From: Microbacterium sulfonylureivorans | GTDB lineage: Bacteria > Actinomycetota > Actinomycetes > Actinomycetales > Microbacteriaceae | Direction: 5' to 3' | Assembly: GCF_003999995.1 (NCBI RefSeq) | Contig: NZ_RJAD01000001.1 | Location: 806,001 to 870,000, forward strand | Length of the DNA: 64,000 nt | Part shown: positions 42,942 through 51,487 of the stretch, one piece after another | Layout: each line of letters opens with the position of its first letter | Numbering within the stretch: the first letter of the stretch is position 1 | Program-made: the position numbers and the translations under genes | The notes under the pieces: model-generated | Told to the model about the DNA's origin: nothing | Database searches by the model: none | The model's input: the letters and a program-made list of their open reading frames with translations, nothing else

Positions 42942-43106
42942 CATACGATTCGACATGGTACACCGTTCTTGCCCGGCTCGACAGCGAAAGCGAGAGCGTT
43001 GGCTCGGGACCTTCGGCACTACCCGGCCCGCTCGAGTGGGCCTCAACTGAACATGGGGGATCACCCAAGCGTGCTCCATCGACGCACCATCGGAAGGCGG
43101 CTCGCC

Positions 43107-43829
43107 ATGACGACAACGGAGAATGCGACCATCGCGGCGAAGACGGCGGCGGACGCAGCGGCTCAGGCGGCGGAATCAGCAGCCCACGCGGAAAGCGCAA
43201 AAGACGAGACCGAGAAGCTCGTGCGAGAGGCGACGGCACTGATCGCCAAGGCCGAACAGGAGACGGATGTCACGATGGCGCGGCTCCTCGTGTGCCTGGA
43301 GAGCGCAGCGCACTGGGCCGAGGAGATGCCGAAGTACGCAGCCCGCGAGAAGCGGAAAGGCAACGGCTGGGCCATCTCGTCGGGGGCTCTCGCAGCGCTG
43401 ACCGGCCTCGCCGTCTGGCCGCTGATCAACGAGCAGACACCCCCTCTCGTCGCTGCGGGGCTCGTATCGGCCATCGCGTTCGCATCGGCGATCTGCGCAC
43501 TCGTGCTCAAGGTCAATCGGTACACCGAGATGGCCGAACGCGGACAGGAGTTGGCGGGCCTGTACGGCCAGGCGCTCGGGCTCCTTCTCGACCTGACCGT
43601 CGCGGACGGGACGATCGATCAGCACAAGGCGCACGCCGCGGTCGCCGTGTTCCAGCAGGCGAAAGTGAGGAAGGACAAGCTCGACCGGAATCCGCCTCGC
43701 GGAGGAAGGGGAACGCCGCAGCGGCCCGACTTCGCGCACAGCCTCAAGAATGCGCGCGATATGGTCGCGGTGGCTCGGGAACAGCAGTCGGCGGCGAAGG
43801 CATCGGCGGCTGACGCAGTCACGCGGTAA
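43107..43829 (+). CDS. Two-TM protein with coiled-coil arm (SLATT-like)
   Basis: A 240-residue protein of unclear family. Residues 1-70 are Ala/Glu/Lys-rich and helical (TAADAAAQAAESAAHAES). Two adjacent membrane helices follow at about 93-112 and 118-137 (WAISSGALAALTGLAVWPL, VAAGLVSAIAFASAICALV). A helical tail (YTEMAERGQELAGLYGQAL, then VFQQAKVRKDKLD) ends with a basic disordered stretch. The order 'helix, Lys/Arg, 2TM hairpin, amphipathic helix' resembles SLATT effectors of nucleotide-signalling conflict systems, but no nucleotidyltransferase or SLOG gene is next to it. ATG 43107 has GGAAGG upstream. Function unproven. Confidence 0.6.
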   Translation: MTTTENATIAAKTAADAAAQAAESAAHAESAKDETEKLVREATALIAKAEQETDVTMARLLVCLESAAHWAEEMPKYAAREKRKGNGWAISSGALAALTGLAVWPLINEQTPPLVAAGLVSAIAFASAICALVLKVNRYTEMAERGQELAGLYGQALGLLLDLTVADGTIDQHKAHAAVAVFQQAKVRKDKLDRNPPRGGRGTPQRPDFAHSLKNARDMVAVAREQQSAAKASAADAVTR

Positions 43830-43886
43830 CCGGAGGACTGCTCGCGCGTGCGACGACCGAGCTGAGCGAGCACGGCGACGGCGCCG

Positions 43887-44855
43887 TCATACGGCTGCAT
43901 CGATGACGAGCGCTAACCGGGTCGCTTCGCCGGCTCGGAACAGCCTGCACCACGTCGGCGTCGGGCTTCTCGCCGCCCGCGTGACGTCGGAGATCTGTTC
44001 CGCGAGCAGGCCCATCTCCTGCGGCGCTGTCACGGCGTGCCGGATGGCCGCGGTCTCTGCGAGTCGCGTGCGCAACAGGCGTCTGACGACCGGGACGAGA
44101 ATCCACCGAGGCAGAAAGCGGACGAGGAGAAGTCGGGTGGGTGTGAGCCTGTGGCCCCGGTCCTGCAGAGCTCGCCAGAGTTCCCGCGCCGCATCCACCA
44201 ACTCGCGCACCAGGTCCGGGCGCTCGGCGAGCGATGACCCCGAAGCCCGCGCCGAATAGATGGCGTAGGCGACAGGTGTCACCCAAGCGGCGTGGTACTT
44301 GTACCAGGCGTCCATGTTCCGCTCGACCGCCACAGGGAACCCCGCCGATCGAAGCGCGGCGCGGGCTGCGCGAATCCTGGGGGTCTCGGAACCACCGGGT
44401 TCGCCGATTGTCGTGGGTTGAAGCAACCTCGGCAGGACGACGTACTTCACGGTGTCCCCCTCCCTGTACCCGCCCGCGCCGGCAAAGCCCAGCATCAGCC
44501 GCCCCGCCCCAACCGTTCGCGAGAGCGGCTGGTAGCCCGCAGGATTGTTGACCATGAACAGGAGGCTTCCGCTTGCTCGATGCTCGGCGAGGTGGCGGGC
44601 GGCTTCCGCCAACTGGTCGCCTCGGACGAACACGAGCACCAGATCGTAGGGGGTTTCGGCGCCTACCACCCCGATCACCGGAACCCGTACCGTCTCCTTC
44701 ACTCCGGTCGAGGCACGCTCAAGCTGGACGCCGTCCGCGGTCAGCACCGCAAGCCGGTTTCCCCTGGCGAACAGGGTGACGTCGTGACCCGCCTCGTGAA
44801 GGCGGGCGGCGTAAAGGCTGCCCAGCACGCCCGCGCCGAAGACCAGGATTCTCAT
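43887..44855 (-). CDS. Ketopantoate reductase-like (ApbA/PanE family) oxidoreductase
   Basis: A 322-residue NADPH-dependent 6-phosphogluconate-fold enzyme. Rossmann motif FGAGVLGSLYAARL (residues 5-18), central VNNPAGYQPLSR (~102) and catalytic Lys candidate in MDAWYKYHAAWVTP (~186). The C-terminal helical domain is longer and more basic than in true PanE (LRDRGHRLTPTRLLLVRFLPRW region), so it may act on another 2-keto acid. The gene before it on the same strand ends ~300 bp upstream, with no operon. No pan genes are near, so panE is not claimed. Confidence 0.72.
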   Translation of the reverse strand: MRILVFGAGVLGSLYAARLHEAGHDVTLFARGNRLAVLTADGVQLERASTGVKETVRVPVIGVVGAETPYDLVLVFVRGDQLAEAARHLAEHRASGSLLFMVNNPAGYQPLSRTVGAGRLMLGFAGAGGYREGDTVKYVVLPRLLQPTTIGEPGGSETPRIRAARAALRSAGFPVAVERNMDAWYKYHAAWVTPVAYAIYSARASGSSLAERPDLVRELVDAARELWRALQDRGHRLTPTRLLLVRFLPRWILVPVVRRLLRTRLAETAAIRHAVTAPQEMGLLAEQISDVTRAARSPTPTWCRLFRAGEATRLALVIDAAV

Positions 44856-45153
44856 GAGCTCGTCCTAGCCGACCGATGCGGAGTGCTCCCGCAGTTCAAC
44901 CGAGCGAGACGTCGTGCGGTTCCGGGGCAGGTCGGGCATTCGGATGTCGCGGATTCTGAGCGCCCTGGCCACGACCGTCTCCTTCGTGTTGCCACCAGCG
45001 TGGCGGTGCGGCCGGTGAGGCAAGAGGACGAAGGTCCCACCTCGATGCGCCCCCGCATCCCCGACCGCTGCGAGTACTCCGAGGAAAGACTGCGGGACTG
45101 ATGCGCTCAGCCTTCATTCGGGCATGGCCGAAGACGATCTGCCGTCTTGCCGG
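44856..45153. other. Intergenic region, no gene supported
   Basis: 298 bp between two minus-strand genes. Short frames on both strands lack family motifs and start signals. No repeat, clear terminator or promoter was seen. Confidence 0.5.
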
Positions 45154-46452
45154 TCACGCGCTCAGTTCGGCGAACGCCTGTCTCATGCCGGTGGCGAACG
45201 CCGCGCCCGGAATGTGAGCGGCATCGAAATGGATGCCGCACGACAGCCGCCCCGCGTAGGAGACCGCCGCCACGCCGCACCGGACGTTGGCCGCGAGCAC
45301 CGCAACGGGCCAGATCGCCGCCACCGGAGCGCCGCCCAGGCGGAGCATGCCGCTCGGTCCGGGCACGTCCGTGACGAATCCCGCGACGAGTCGCTGGTGC
45401 CTGCCGAAGCCGTCCATGATGCGCGCGCCGATCGGGCCGCGCATGAGCTCCAGCGTTCCGAGCGCCCTCGCCTGGGGCTTGTCCCGCGTCGTCTGGAGGG
45501 CGATGAGCCGTAGGCGTCGGTCGGTGTCGGGCTCACTGAGCGGCAGACGCACGAGCATCACTCCGACCTGGTTCGCCGACCGATCGCGCCGCCTGAGTCC
45601 GACCGGGACCGAGACCGTCAGCCAGTCCGGAACCGGCTCACCCACGGCCGGCAGCAGCGCCCGATACCCGGCTGCGACCGCGCAGAGGAGGGCATCGTTC
45701 ACCGTGGCGCCGACCGTGCGTGCGTGCGATGCCAGATTCGCGAGATCGCAATCGACCAACTCGACGCCGTGAGTGGCGCTGCGGCGCCCGAGAAGGACGG
45801 TCCGCCCCGCACGGCGATGGATGAAGGTCACACGGATGCGGTGCAGATTCCCGCGCCATCGACGGGCAGCGCTGAGTGGGGTGCCGAGCGATGTCTCCGG
45901 TGATCTGCCGTGCTCGGGTCGGGGGACGGACGGCACCGGCGCGCTCTCCTCGAAGAGCTGCCGGACGATCGCGACAGCCGCGATCCCGTCGGCGATCGCG
46001 TGATGGATGCGAAGCACCATCCCGTTCCTGTCCGCGCTCGCACCCGGGACGATCAGCAGCTCCCACAGCGGTCGATCCATAGGGAGGGGCGTGTCCATGA
46101 GCGCGGCGCAGACGCGCTCGAGTCCGGCGAGACCCTCCACCGCGGGAGCGAGCCGGACGTGGTGGTCGAGGTCGGGGGCGACGTCCGTCCACATGTGCCT
46201 GCGGCCCACAGGGACAGCCACGCGCCGCAGTGCGGGGAGAGTCGCGATGCGGGTGCTCACGGCGCGACGCAACAGATCCATATCCGGGATGCCGCGGGCA
46301 CTGAGGAACCCACCGGGCCCGAGCAGCCCGGCGATGAGGAAGACATTCACCTGGCCGGCATGGTCAAGGGTCAGATTCGCCTCGTCGGCGGCGGCGAGCC
46401 TCGTTCCCGGGCGCAGTCCAGCACCTGCGCGGCGGGATGGCGTGGAGCCCAT
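45154..46452 (-). CDS. WS/DGAT-family wax ester synthase/diacylglycerol acyltransferase
   Basis: A 432-residue acyltransferase. The condensation-type catalytic motif HHAIADG (~149-155) is intact, with PLWELLIVP just before it and the C-terminal domain markers TVNDALLCAVAAGYRALL (~255) and NVRCGVAAVSYAGRLSCGIHFD near 395. It transfers fatty acyl groups from acyl-CoA to diacylglycerol or alcohols, forming triacylglycerol or wax esters at the membrane. Such genes are common in mycolate relatives and less so in Microbacteriaceae. An upstream extension is not needed: the first ~25 residues are already poorly conserved. Confidence 0.82.
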   Translation of the reverse strand: MGSTPSRRAGAGLRPGTRLAAADEANLTLDHAGQVNVFLIAGLLGPGGFLSARGIPDMDLLRRAVSTRIATLPALRRVAVPVGRRHMWTDVAPDLDHHVRLAPAVEGLAGLERVCAALMDTPLPMDRPLWELLIVPGASADRNGMVLRIHHAIADGIAAVAIVRQLFEESAPVPSVPRPEHGRSPETSLGTPLSAARRWRGNLHRIRVTFIHRRAGRTVLLGRRSATHGVELVDCDLANLASHARTVGATVNDALLCAVAAGYRALLPAVGEPVPDWLTVSVPVGLRRRDRSANQVGVMLVRLPLSEPDTDRRLRLIALQTTRDKPQARALGTLELMRGPIGARIMDGFGRHQRLVAGFVTDVPGPSGMLRLGGAPVAAIWPVAVLAANVRCGVAAVSYAGRLSCGIHFDAAHIPGAAFATGMRQAFAELSA

Positions 46453-46717
46453 GCCACGATCCTCGGCCCCCAGACCCTGGAGGCTGAGGCCGAAGGTCCT
46501 GGCCTGGCGCTACACGATCGTATGTGAGCCGGGTTGACCCTGACGCTGCGTCAGACCTGCACGACCTCGACCGCGAACTGGACCGGCATGGCGCCGGTCG
46601 GGATCGTCCGGACCCCGCCGGCGGCAGCACCCAGCGAGCGGGTCGAGGTCACAGGATTCGCGCCGGGGGTCACCTCGCTGAGTGGGCGTGCGATGACCCC
46701 CGGCTGACGGCAAGACG
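46453..46717. other. Intergenic region with an unexplained coding-like tail
   Basis: 265 bp between two minus-strand genes. On the minus strand, bases ~46700-46551 encode an in-frame stretch that reads like the end of a protein (PGVIARPLSEVTPG...TGAMPVQFAVEVVQV, stop at 46551) without a start. It may be a gene remnant. Nothing else was seen. Confidence 0.35.
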
Positions 46718-47437
46718 TCAGCGTGTGCCGGCGCCGAGGGCCACAGGGGCTGCGGAGCTCGCGGCGGTGACGATCACGTCGGCGACGGTGCGGGCCTGCG
46801 TGATGAACAGGGCATGACTGCCGGGCACGTTGGTGATGTCGGCGCCGATGCGGCTGGCCATGTGCTGCAGCATCGCCTGATCGAAGGCCCTGTCCTCGGT
46901 GGCGATGACGGCCCAGCTCGGCTTGTCGCGCCACGCGGCCGCGCTGACCGCTGTGCCGAAGACGGCCATGTCGATCGGAACCTGACTGTCGGCCATGAAG
47001 GCCGCGTCGGCGTCGCTGACATCGGCGGCGAACCCTGCCTGGAAGGCGTCGCGGTTGATGTAGCCGTACCCGTCGTCGCCGACGTCGATGACGAAATCGG
47101 GGGTTGGCGCGAATCCCTCGTACTGCTGAGCGGTGGTCTCGCCGGCGTCGGGGGCGAGCGCAGACACGTAGACGAGGCCGGCGACCTTGGGGTGCACACC
47201 TGCTTCGGTGATGACCGTGCCACCCCACGAGTGGCCGACCAGGATGGCGGGGCCGTCCTGGAGGTCGAGGACGCGGGTGGTCGCGGCGACATCGGCCTCG
47301 AGAGAAGTGAGCGGGTTCTGCACGATCGAGACGCGGTAGCCGCGCGCCGTCAGCAGCTCGTATACCCGGCGCCAGCCGGATCCGTCCGCAAAGGCACCGT
47401 GCACGAGGACGACGTTCTTGATCTCTTCGGTGGACAT
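46718..47437 (-). CDS. Alpha/beta hydrolase
   Basis: A 239-residue alpha/beta-hydrolase. Oxyanion HG near residue 13 (LVHGAFADGSGW), nucleophile elbow GHSWGG (Ser69), acid candidate ATEDRAFD (~185), and catalytic His in PGSHALFITQ (~212). The pattern matches small cytoplasmic EstV/pyrethroid-hydrolase-like esterases whose substrates are unknown. It is divergent from a GntR regulator through a region with two copies of AATATATTGC, and is probably controlled by it. Confidence 0.85.
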   Translation of the reverse strand: MSTEEIKNVVLVHGAFADGSGWRRVYELLTARGYRVSIVQNPLTSLEADVAATTRVLDLQDGPAILVGHSWGGTVITEAGVHPKVAGLVYVSALAPDAGETTAQQYEGFAPTPDFVIDVGDDGYGYINRDAFQAGFAADVSDADAAFMADSQVPIDMAVFGTAVSAAAWRDKPSWAVIATEDRAFDQAMLQHMASRIGADITNVPGSHALFITQARTVADVIVTAASSAAPVALGAGTR

Positions 47438-47507
47438 GACTCTTCCTTCCAGATTCGGCTCCGCAGAGCCGCGCGGGTTGCGTTAGGAGGTGTAACACCG
47501 GTGATAC

Positions 47508-47519
47508 GCAATATATTGC
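47508..47519. promoter_or_regulatory. GCAATATATTGC palindrome (GntR operator, copy 1)
   Basis: Perfect 12-bp palindrome between the hydrolase and GntR genes. Confidence 0.65.
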
Positions 47520-47577
47520 ACATTAGATTTCAAGCCGCAGTACGCGTGTCGACTTGCCATCAGCCCCTCGCGGAAGC

Positions 47578-47589
47578 CGAATATATTGC
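47578..47589. promoter_or_regulatory. GAATATATTGC site (GntR operator, copy 2)
   Basis: CGAATATATTGC, differing from copy 1 in the first bases, directly abuts the ATG at 47590, so a bound repressor would block its own gene. Confidence 0.55.
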
Positions 47590-48255
47590 ATGCCGATTCC
47601 ACAGAATGCTCCAGGGGTGGACCGCTCACTGCTGCGGGATGACGTCTTCCGCCGACTGCGCGATGCCATCGTCGACGGCACCTTCCTCCCCGGCGAGCAG
47701 CTGAGAGACGCGGATCTCGCCGCGTGGCTCGGGGTGAGTCGGACGCCGGTGCGAGAAGCCCTGCTGCGTCTTGGCACGAGCGGGCTGGTGGTCGCCAGAC
47801 CAGGCCGATCAACGACGGTGAGCACCATCGATCCGAAGGCAGTCCGCGATGCCCGTGATGTCGTGGCCGCAATGCATGTGTTGGCTGTTCGGGAGATGGC
47901 AGGGAACCTCACGGACGCTGAGGTGGAGCGCATGAAGGATGCGAATCGCCGGTTCGCGGCGGCGCTGAGCGCGGGCGACATCGGCGCGGCGATCGACGCC
48001 GACGAAGAGTTCCACCGGGTTCCGGTGACGGCACTCGGGAATGGCGCGATCGCGTCGGTGCTCGATCAGTTCGGGCCCGTGATCCGCCGTGCGGAGCGCG
48101 CCCGCTTCGCCGCGGACGGGCAGGCATCCCGCGAACGGCACGAGCAGCTCATCGCGCTGCTGATCAGCGGTGACGTCCAAGGGGCGTCAGACCTGACCTT
48201 CGATACGTGGCACACGCTGTCTGTCGACGACGACTCGTCGGCCGCGCAGAGCTGA
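47590..48255 (+). CDS. GntR-FCD regulator of the divergent hydrolase
   Basis: A 221-residue GntR-FCD protein. The HTH (residues ~12-75) includes FLPGEQLRDADLAAWLGVSRTPVREALLRL, split here at LAAW, and the FCD domain (~85-205) has IDADEEFHRVPVTALGN with the metal ligands. ATG 47590 is chosen since the upstream ATG would begin inside the operator region; no strong RBS is visible, so a short-leader transcript is possible. It likely represses itself and the hydrolase by the AATATATTGC sites. Confidence 0.8.
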   Translation: MPIPQNAPGVDRSLLRDDVFRRLRDAIVDGTFLPGEQLRDADLAAWLGVSRTPVREALLRLGTSGLVVARPGRSTTVSTIDPKAVRDARDVVAAMHVLAVREMAGNLTDAEVERMKDANRRFAAALSAGDIGAAIDADEEFHRVPVTALGNGAIASVLDQFGPVIRRAERARFAADGQASRERHEQLIALLISGDVQGASDLTFDTWHTLSVDDDSSAAQS

Positions 48256-48339
48256 CCCGGCCGACCTCTCGAGGCTGGGCTGCGACGCACTGCTTCTGTC
48301 GACCTCTTTTCCGCAAGCATCTGCTCAGCCCATGCCAGA

Positions 48340-50379
48340 TCAGTCGCTGAGGGTGACATGATCGACCATCAGATGACCCCAGTCCCCCGTCGCGTCGTCA
48401 AGGATCTGGAAGTGCGCGGTGCGCCCGGCGAATTCGCGCACGTCCCATTCCACGTGCCGCAGCGAAGCCGAGTCGGCCCCGGTCGCCGTCCGCACCGGGA
48501 TTCCATCGATGAGCAGTTGGACGGATGTCGCCGGCTCCACGCCGAGCGCGTGTTCGCCGCCGCCGATAAGGAAGTGGACGAAGTTGCGGTCGATCGCGAA
48601 TGGCGGCGAGGTGATCGCCCCTGTTGCGGCATCCCCGCCACCGGCGAAGGTGTCCGCCGTCCGCGATCCGACCTGGCCCGGGAGCGCGGACGACGAGGGA
48701 GCTGCCGCCGCGAGGCTCCCGGTCGCTGTCCAGCCGTCTCCCCACGTCGTGCCTTCGAAGTCGCCGAGGATCCTCGCGGGGCGCTGCACGACGCTGCCGT
48801 ATTCGGTGATCGAGAGGTCGTGGAACGTCGCCGCCCCGTCGGAAGTGTAGAGCGCGATCCCCTCGTCGCCCGGTGGCGCGAACACCTGGCTCGAGTGGAC
48901 GAACCTGCCGTCGTCGACGAAGAGCTCGATGGTGGTGCGGTCGACGAGGATCCTCAGTCGCACCGTCCCGGCCGCGCCATCACGCGGGGTCCGGCTCTCC
49001 GTCTTCCACGTTCCGGCGGGGTAGCCGGTCTGACCCCGATTGAGGTACGCGTAGCCCGCGGTCGCACCGGCGTCCGCGTGGCGCGATCCATCTGCCGATC
49101 GACGCAGCTGAAGCCCGACGTTGGTGGCGGTGTCCCATGTCACCGTGGTCTCGAGCTGGTATGCGTCGCCTTCGTAGGCGAGTGGCAGGAATCCGTCGAC
49201 CGTCACGTCGCCCAGATCCACGCGGCTCGTCCGGATGTCCTGCAGCGCGTCGAGCGGTTGAGAGACGAGACTGAACGTCGACCCGTACCTCTTCAATCGG
49301 ATCTCTCGAGTGATCGAGTCGGTGCCGTTGAAGCCGTCCGCATCCCAGGTCGGCGTCGAATGCGCATAGTCCCAGTTGTTCATCCACCCGACGGCGTACC
49401 GCCGATCGAGCGGCGAGGCAGGATCCTCCCATGTCACGGCGCCATACCAGTCGAATCCATGGTCCAGCCACTGGGGTGCGGCGTGGTCGGGCGAGAACGC
49501 GGTGCCGTCGAAGGAGCCCGTCCAGTATGCGAAAGTGGCCGGCTCGTTGGTGGCGTACCCGTTCGCACTGACCCCGAACACCCATTTGACCGTTCCGTCA
49601 TCGGCGCGGATCTGAAACAGGTCGGGGCACTCGATCGTGCCGATCCCGGTGTTGACGTACTCCCATGTCCGCGTCCAGGTCTTGAGGTCCGGTGAGGTGT
49701 AGAAGCTCACCCGATCGCGTTCGGCGATCAGGGCGATCCACTGGCCACGGTCGGCGTCCCACACCACCTTCGGGTCGCGAAAGTCCCTCCGGCCGTCGTT
49801 GGGGATCACGGGCTGGTCGCCATGCGGTCGGAAGTTGCGCCCGCCGTCGGTCGAGTACCAGAGGAACTGGGCCTGAGGACCGGATGCCGTCGCCTGCTGC
49901 GCGAGCGTCGGGTGATCCATCTGGGTGACGAGCATGACCACGGCACCGGCCCCGAACCCGGCGGTGTCGGTGTGGTCGACGACTGCCGAGCCCGACCAGA
50001 GGTCGTAGTTCGCGTTCGTGTTCTTGGGTGCGGCGATGCCCTGGTCGGCGAAGAGCACACCGTCGTAGCTCGTCGCCAGCCGCCATGCCGTGCCGAAGTT
50101 CGCGGACGGGTCAGCGTCGTAGTCGCCGTTGTAGAGGTAGTAGTAGTTGAACTTCCCGTCGACGTGGACAGGGCGCTGGGGATCGTTCTTCCAGTCGTCG
50201 GGCACGGTGAAGTGATACTGGGCGCGGTACTCGTCCGGTGACCCGACCGCCGAGGCGTCAGCCGAAACGGGCGAGACTGCGCCGCCCGCCACGCCGGCGG
50301 ACAGGCCGATCGCTGCCATTGCGGAGGCGCCGATCAGGGAGCGCACGTACTTCAGAGGGATAGCTGACGTCATCGTCAT
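48340..50379 (-). CDS. Secreted GH32 fructan hydrolase (levanase/inulinase-like)
   Basis: A 679-residue exported enzyme. Signal peptide to about residue 40 (AVSPVSADA). Catalytic residues of GH32 are present: nucleophile Asp66 in DDWKNDPQRP (the usual WMNDPNG altered but keeping NDP), transition-state Asp in RRDFRDPKVV (~199), and the acid/base Glu in GTIECPDLF (~250). The beta-sandwich follows, ending with VDRTTIELFVDDG (~490), then an extra ~150-residue C-terminal module seen in levanases (HFQILDDATGDWGHLMVDHV). It releases fructose or short fructans outside the cell. Last gene of a minus-strand fructan unit, 70 bp after the GH32-like gene. Confidence 0.85.
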   Translation of the reverse strand: MTMTSAIPLKYVRSLIGASAMAAIGLSAGVAGGAVSPVSADASAVGSPDEYRAQYHFTVPDDWKNDPQRPVHVDGKFNYYYLYNGDYDADPSANFGTAWRLATSYDGVLFADQGIAAPKNTNANYDLWSGSAVVDHTDTAGFGAGAVVMLVTQMDHPTLAQQATASGPQAQFLWYSTDGGRNFRPHGDQPVIPNDGRRDFRDPKVVWDADRGQWIALIAERDRVSFYTSPDLKTWTRTWEYVNTGIGTIECPDLFQIRADDGTVKWVFGVSANGYATNEPATFAYWTGSFDGTAFSPDHAAPQWLDHGFDWYGAVTWEDPASPLDRRYAVGWMNNWDYAHSTPTWDADGFNGTDSITREIRLKRYGSTFSLVSQPLDALQDIRTSRVDLGDVTVDGFLPLAYEGDAYQLETTVTWDTATNVGLQLRRSADGSRHADAGATAGYAYLNRGQTGYPAGTWKTESRTPRDGAAGTVRLRILVDRTTIELFVDDGRFVHSSQVFAPPGDEGIALYTSDGAATFHDLSITEYGSVVQRPARILGDFEGTTWGDGWTATGSLAAAAPSSSALPGQVGSRTADTFAGGGDAATGAITSPPFAIDRNFVHFLIGGGEHALGVEPATSVQLLIDGIPVRTATGADSASLRHVEWDVREFAGRTAHFQILDDATGDWGHLMVDHVTLSD

Positions 50380-50404
50380 CCAATCTGCTGGCTGTCTGTC
50401 TGTG

Positions 50405-50430
50405 CCGGGCTCGCGCCATCACGAGCCCGG
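50405..50430 (-). terminator. Intergenic hairpin before the secreted GH32 gene
   Basis: CCGGGCTCG and CGAGCCCGG pair perfectly around CGCCATCA, between two genes of the same strand. Confidence 0.55.
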
Positions 50431-50448
50431 GTTCGCTGAGCCCGGCGA

Positions 50449-51402
50449 CTATTCGTCGTGATCCACGATGAGCCGGTCCCCCTCCCACCTGACCGGCATC
50501 GGGTCGGTGACTCCCCCGACGAACGTCCCGTCCTCGCCGATGTTGCGGAACGCGAAGAGCAGCCACCGTCCGTCGTCCCGCCGTCGGAGGAGCCGACCGA
50601 CGTAGAGACTCTCGTCGGTCAACGGGTACGCGGCGGCGACATCGAAGGGCCCGAGCAGGGACTGGGCCGGCATCGCCCACGTGCCGCCCGCCTGCCCCTT
50701 CCGGCCCTCGGTCGCGTGCTCGTCGAGGCACGAGAAGATCAGAACGGGTCTTCCGTCGACCACTTCCACCTGAATCACCTCGAGCTGGCCGAAGCCCTCG
50801 GCACTCGGTGCGGTGAGCGGTTCGCGCAGCTCCCAGTTCCGGAGGTCGGCCGACCACGCGTGGCCGATGACACCGCGCCCGTCGACTGGGCCCTCGGGCG
50901 CGCGCGCGGTGATCAGCATGTGCCAGCCACGGCCGTCCGGGTCGGCGAACACCCAAGGATCACGGAAGGCCTCGTCATGCCACGCGCCGCTGTCCAGTGT
51001 CTCGTACCACGGGCCGCGCGCTTCGAGCACGGGCGTGCCGGACTTCGTCCAGGTCTCGAGGTCCGTCGACGTGGCGTACCCGATCCGCTGGATGTTCTTC
51101 CCGTCCGGCGCGAGCGACGAACCCGTGTAGAAGAGGAACCACGTGCCGTCGGGATGCCGCACCACCGACCCCGTCCACGTGGCGAGATCGTCGAACGATG
51201 GAGCGTCGCTCCGAACGAGAGCGTCGGCGACCTGCGTCCATTCGACGAGGTCGGCCGACACGGCGTGGCCGACGGACGCACGATAGTGGCGCGCCTCCGG
51301 ATCGTGCAGCGCTCGGGAGGCGTAGAGGAAGTAGAGGTGGTAGCGGTCGCCGTCGTCGGTGAACCAGAAGTCCCATACCCAGGAGCCGGGGAGGTCGAAC
51401 AA
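50449..51402 (-). CDS. Cytoplasmic GH32/GH43-superfamily glycosidase
   Basis: A 317-residue five-bladed propeller protein without a signal peptide. The first blade is LPGSWVWDFWFTDDGDRYHLYFLYAS (Asp in VWDFW as likely nucleophile, more like GH68/GH43 than the NDPNG of GH32), then EAFRDPWVFADPDG (~155) with the stabilising Asp, and FGQLEVIQVEVVDG (~205) with the acid/base Glu. There is no GH32 beta-sandwich. The start is taken as TTG 51402, since GAAGGA lies 6 nt upstream and the domain begins at once. It probably splits imported fructo-oligosaccharide or sucrose. Placed between fructokinase and the levanase. Confidence 0.75.
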   Translation of the reverse strand: MFDLPGSWVWDFWFTDDGDRYHLYFLYASRALHDPEARHYRASVGHAVSADLVEWTQVADALVRSDAPSFDDLATWTGSVVRHPDGTWFLFYTGSSLAPDGKNIQRIGYATSTDLETWTKSGTPVLEARGPWYETLDSGAWHDEAFRDPWVFADPDGRGWHMLITARAPEGPVDGRGVIGHAWSADLRNWELREPLTAPSAEGFGQLEVIQVEVVDGRPVLIFSCLDEHATEGRKGQAGGTWAMPAQSLLGPFDVAAAYPLTDESLYVGRLLRRRDDGRWLLFAFRNIGEDGTFVGGVTDPMPVRWEGDRLIVDHDE

Positions 51403-51487
51403 GAGTGTTCCTTCATCTCGTCGGCACGGTTGTCCGTGTCGGTGGGTCAGTGGTGGCGGGCGGGTTCGCGCCGCGCGGCGGATCGGC

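Noticed and set aside
43107..43829. Calling a complete SLATT-based defence system
   Set aside because: No SMODS, SLOG, nucleotidyltransferase or other conflict gene nearby; only the topology fits.
43887..44855. Naming the gene panE
   Set aside because: The Rossmann start fits the family, but the C-terminal domain is atypical and no pantothenate genes are nearby.
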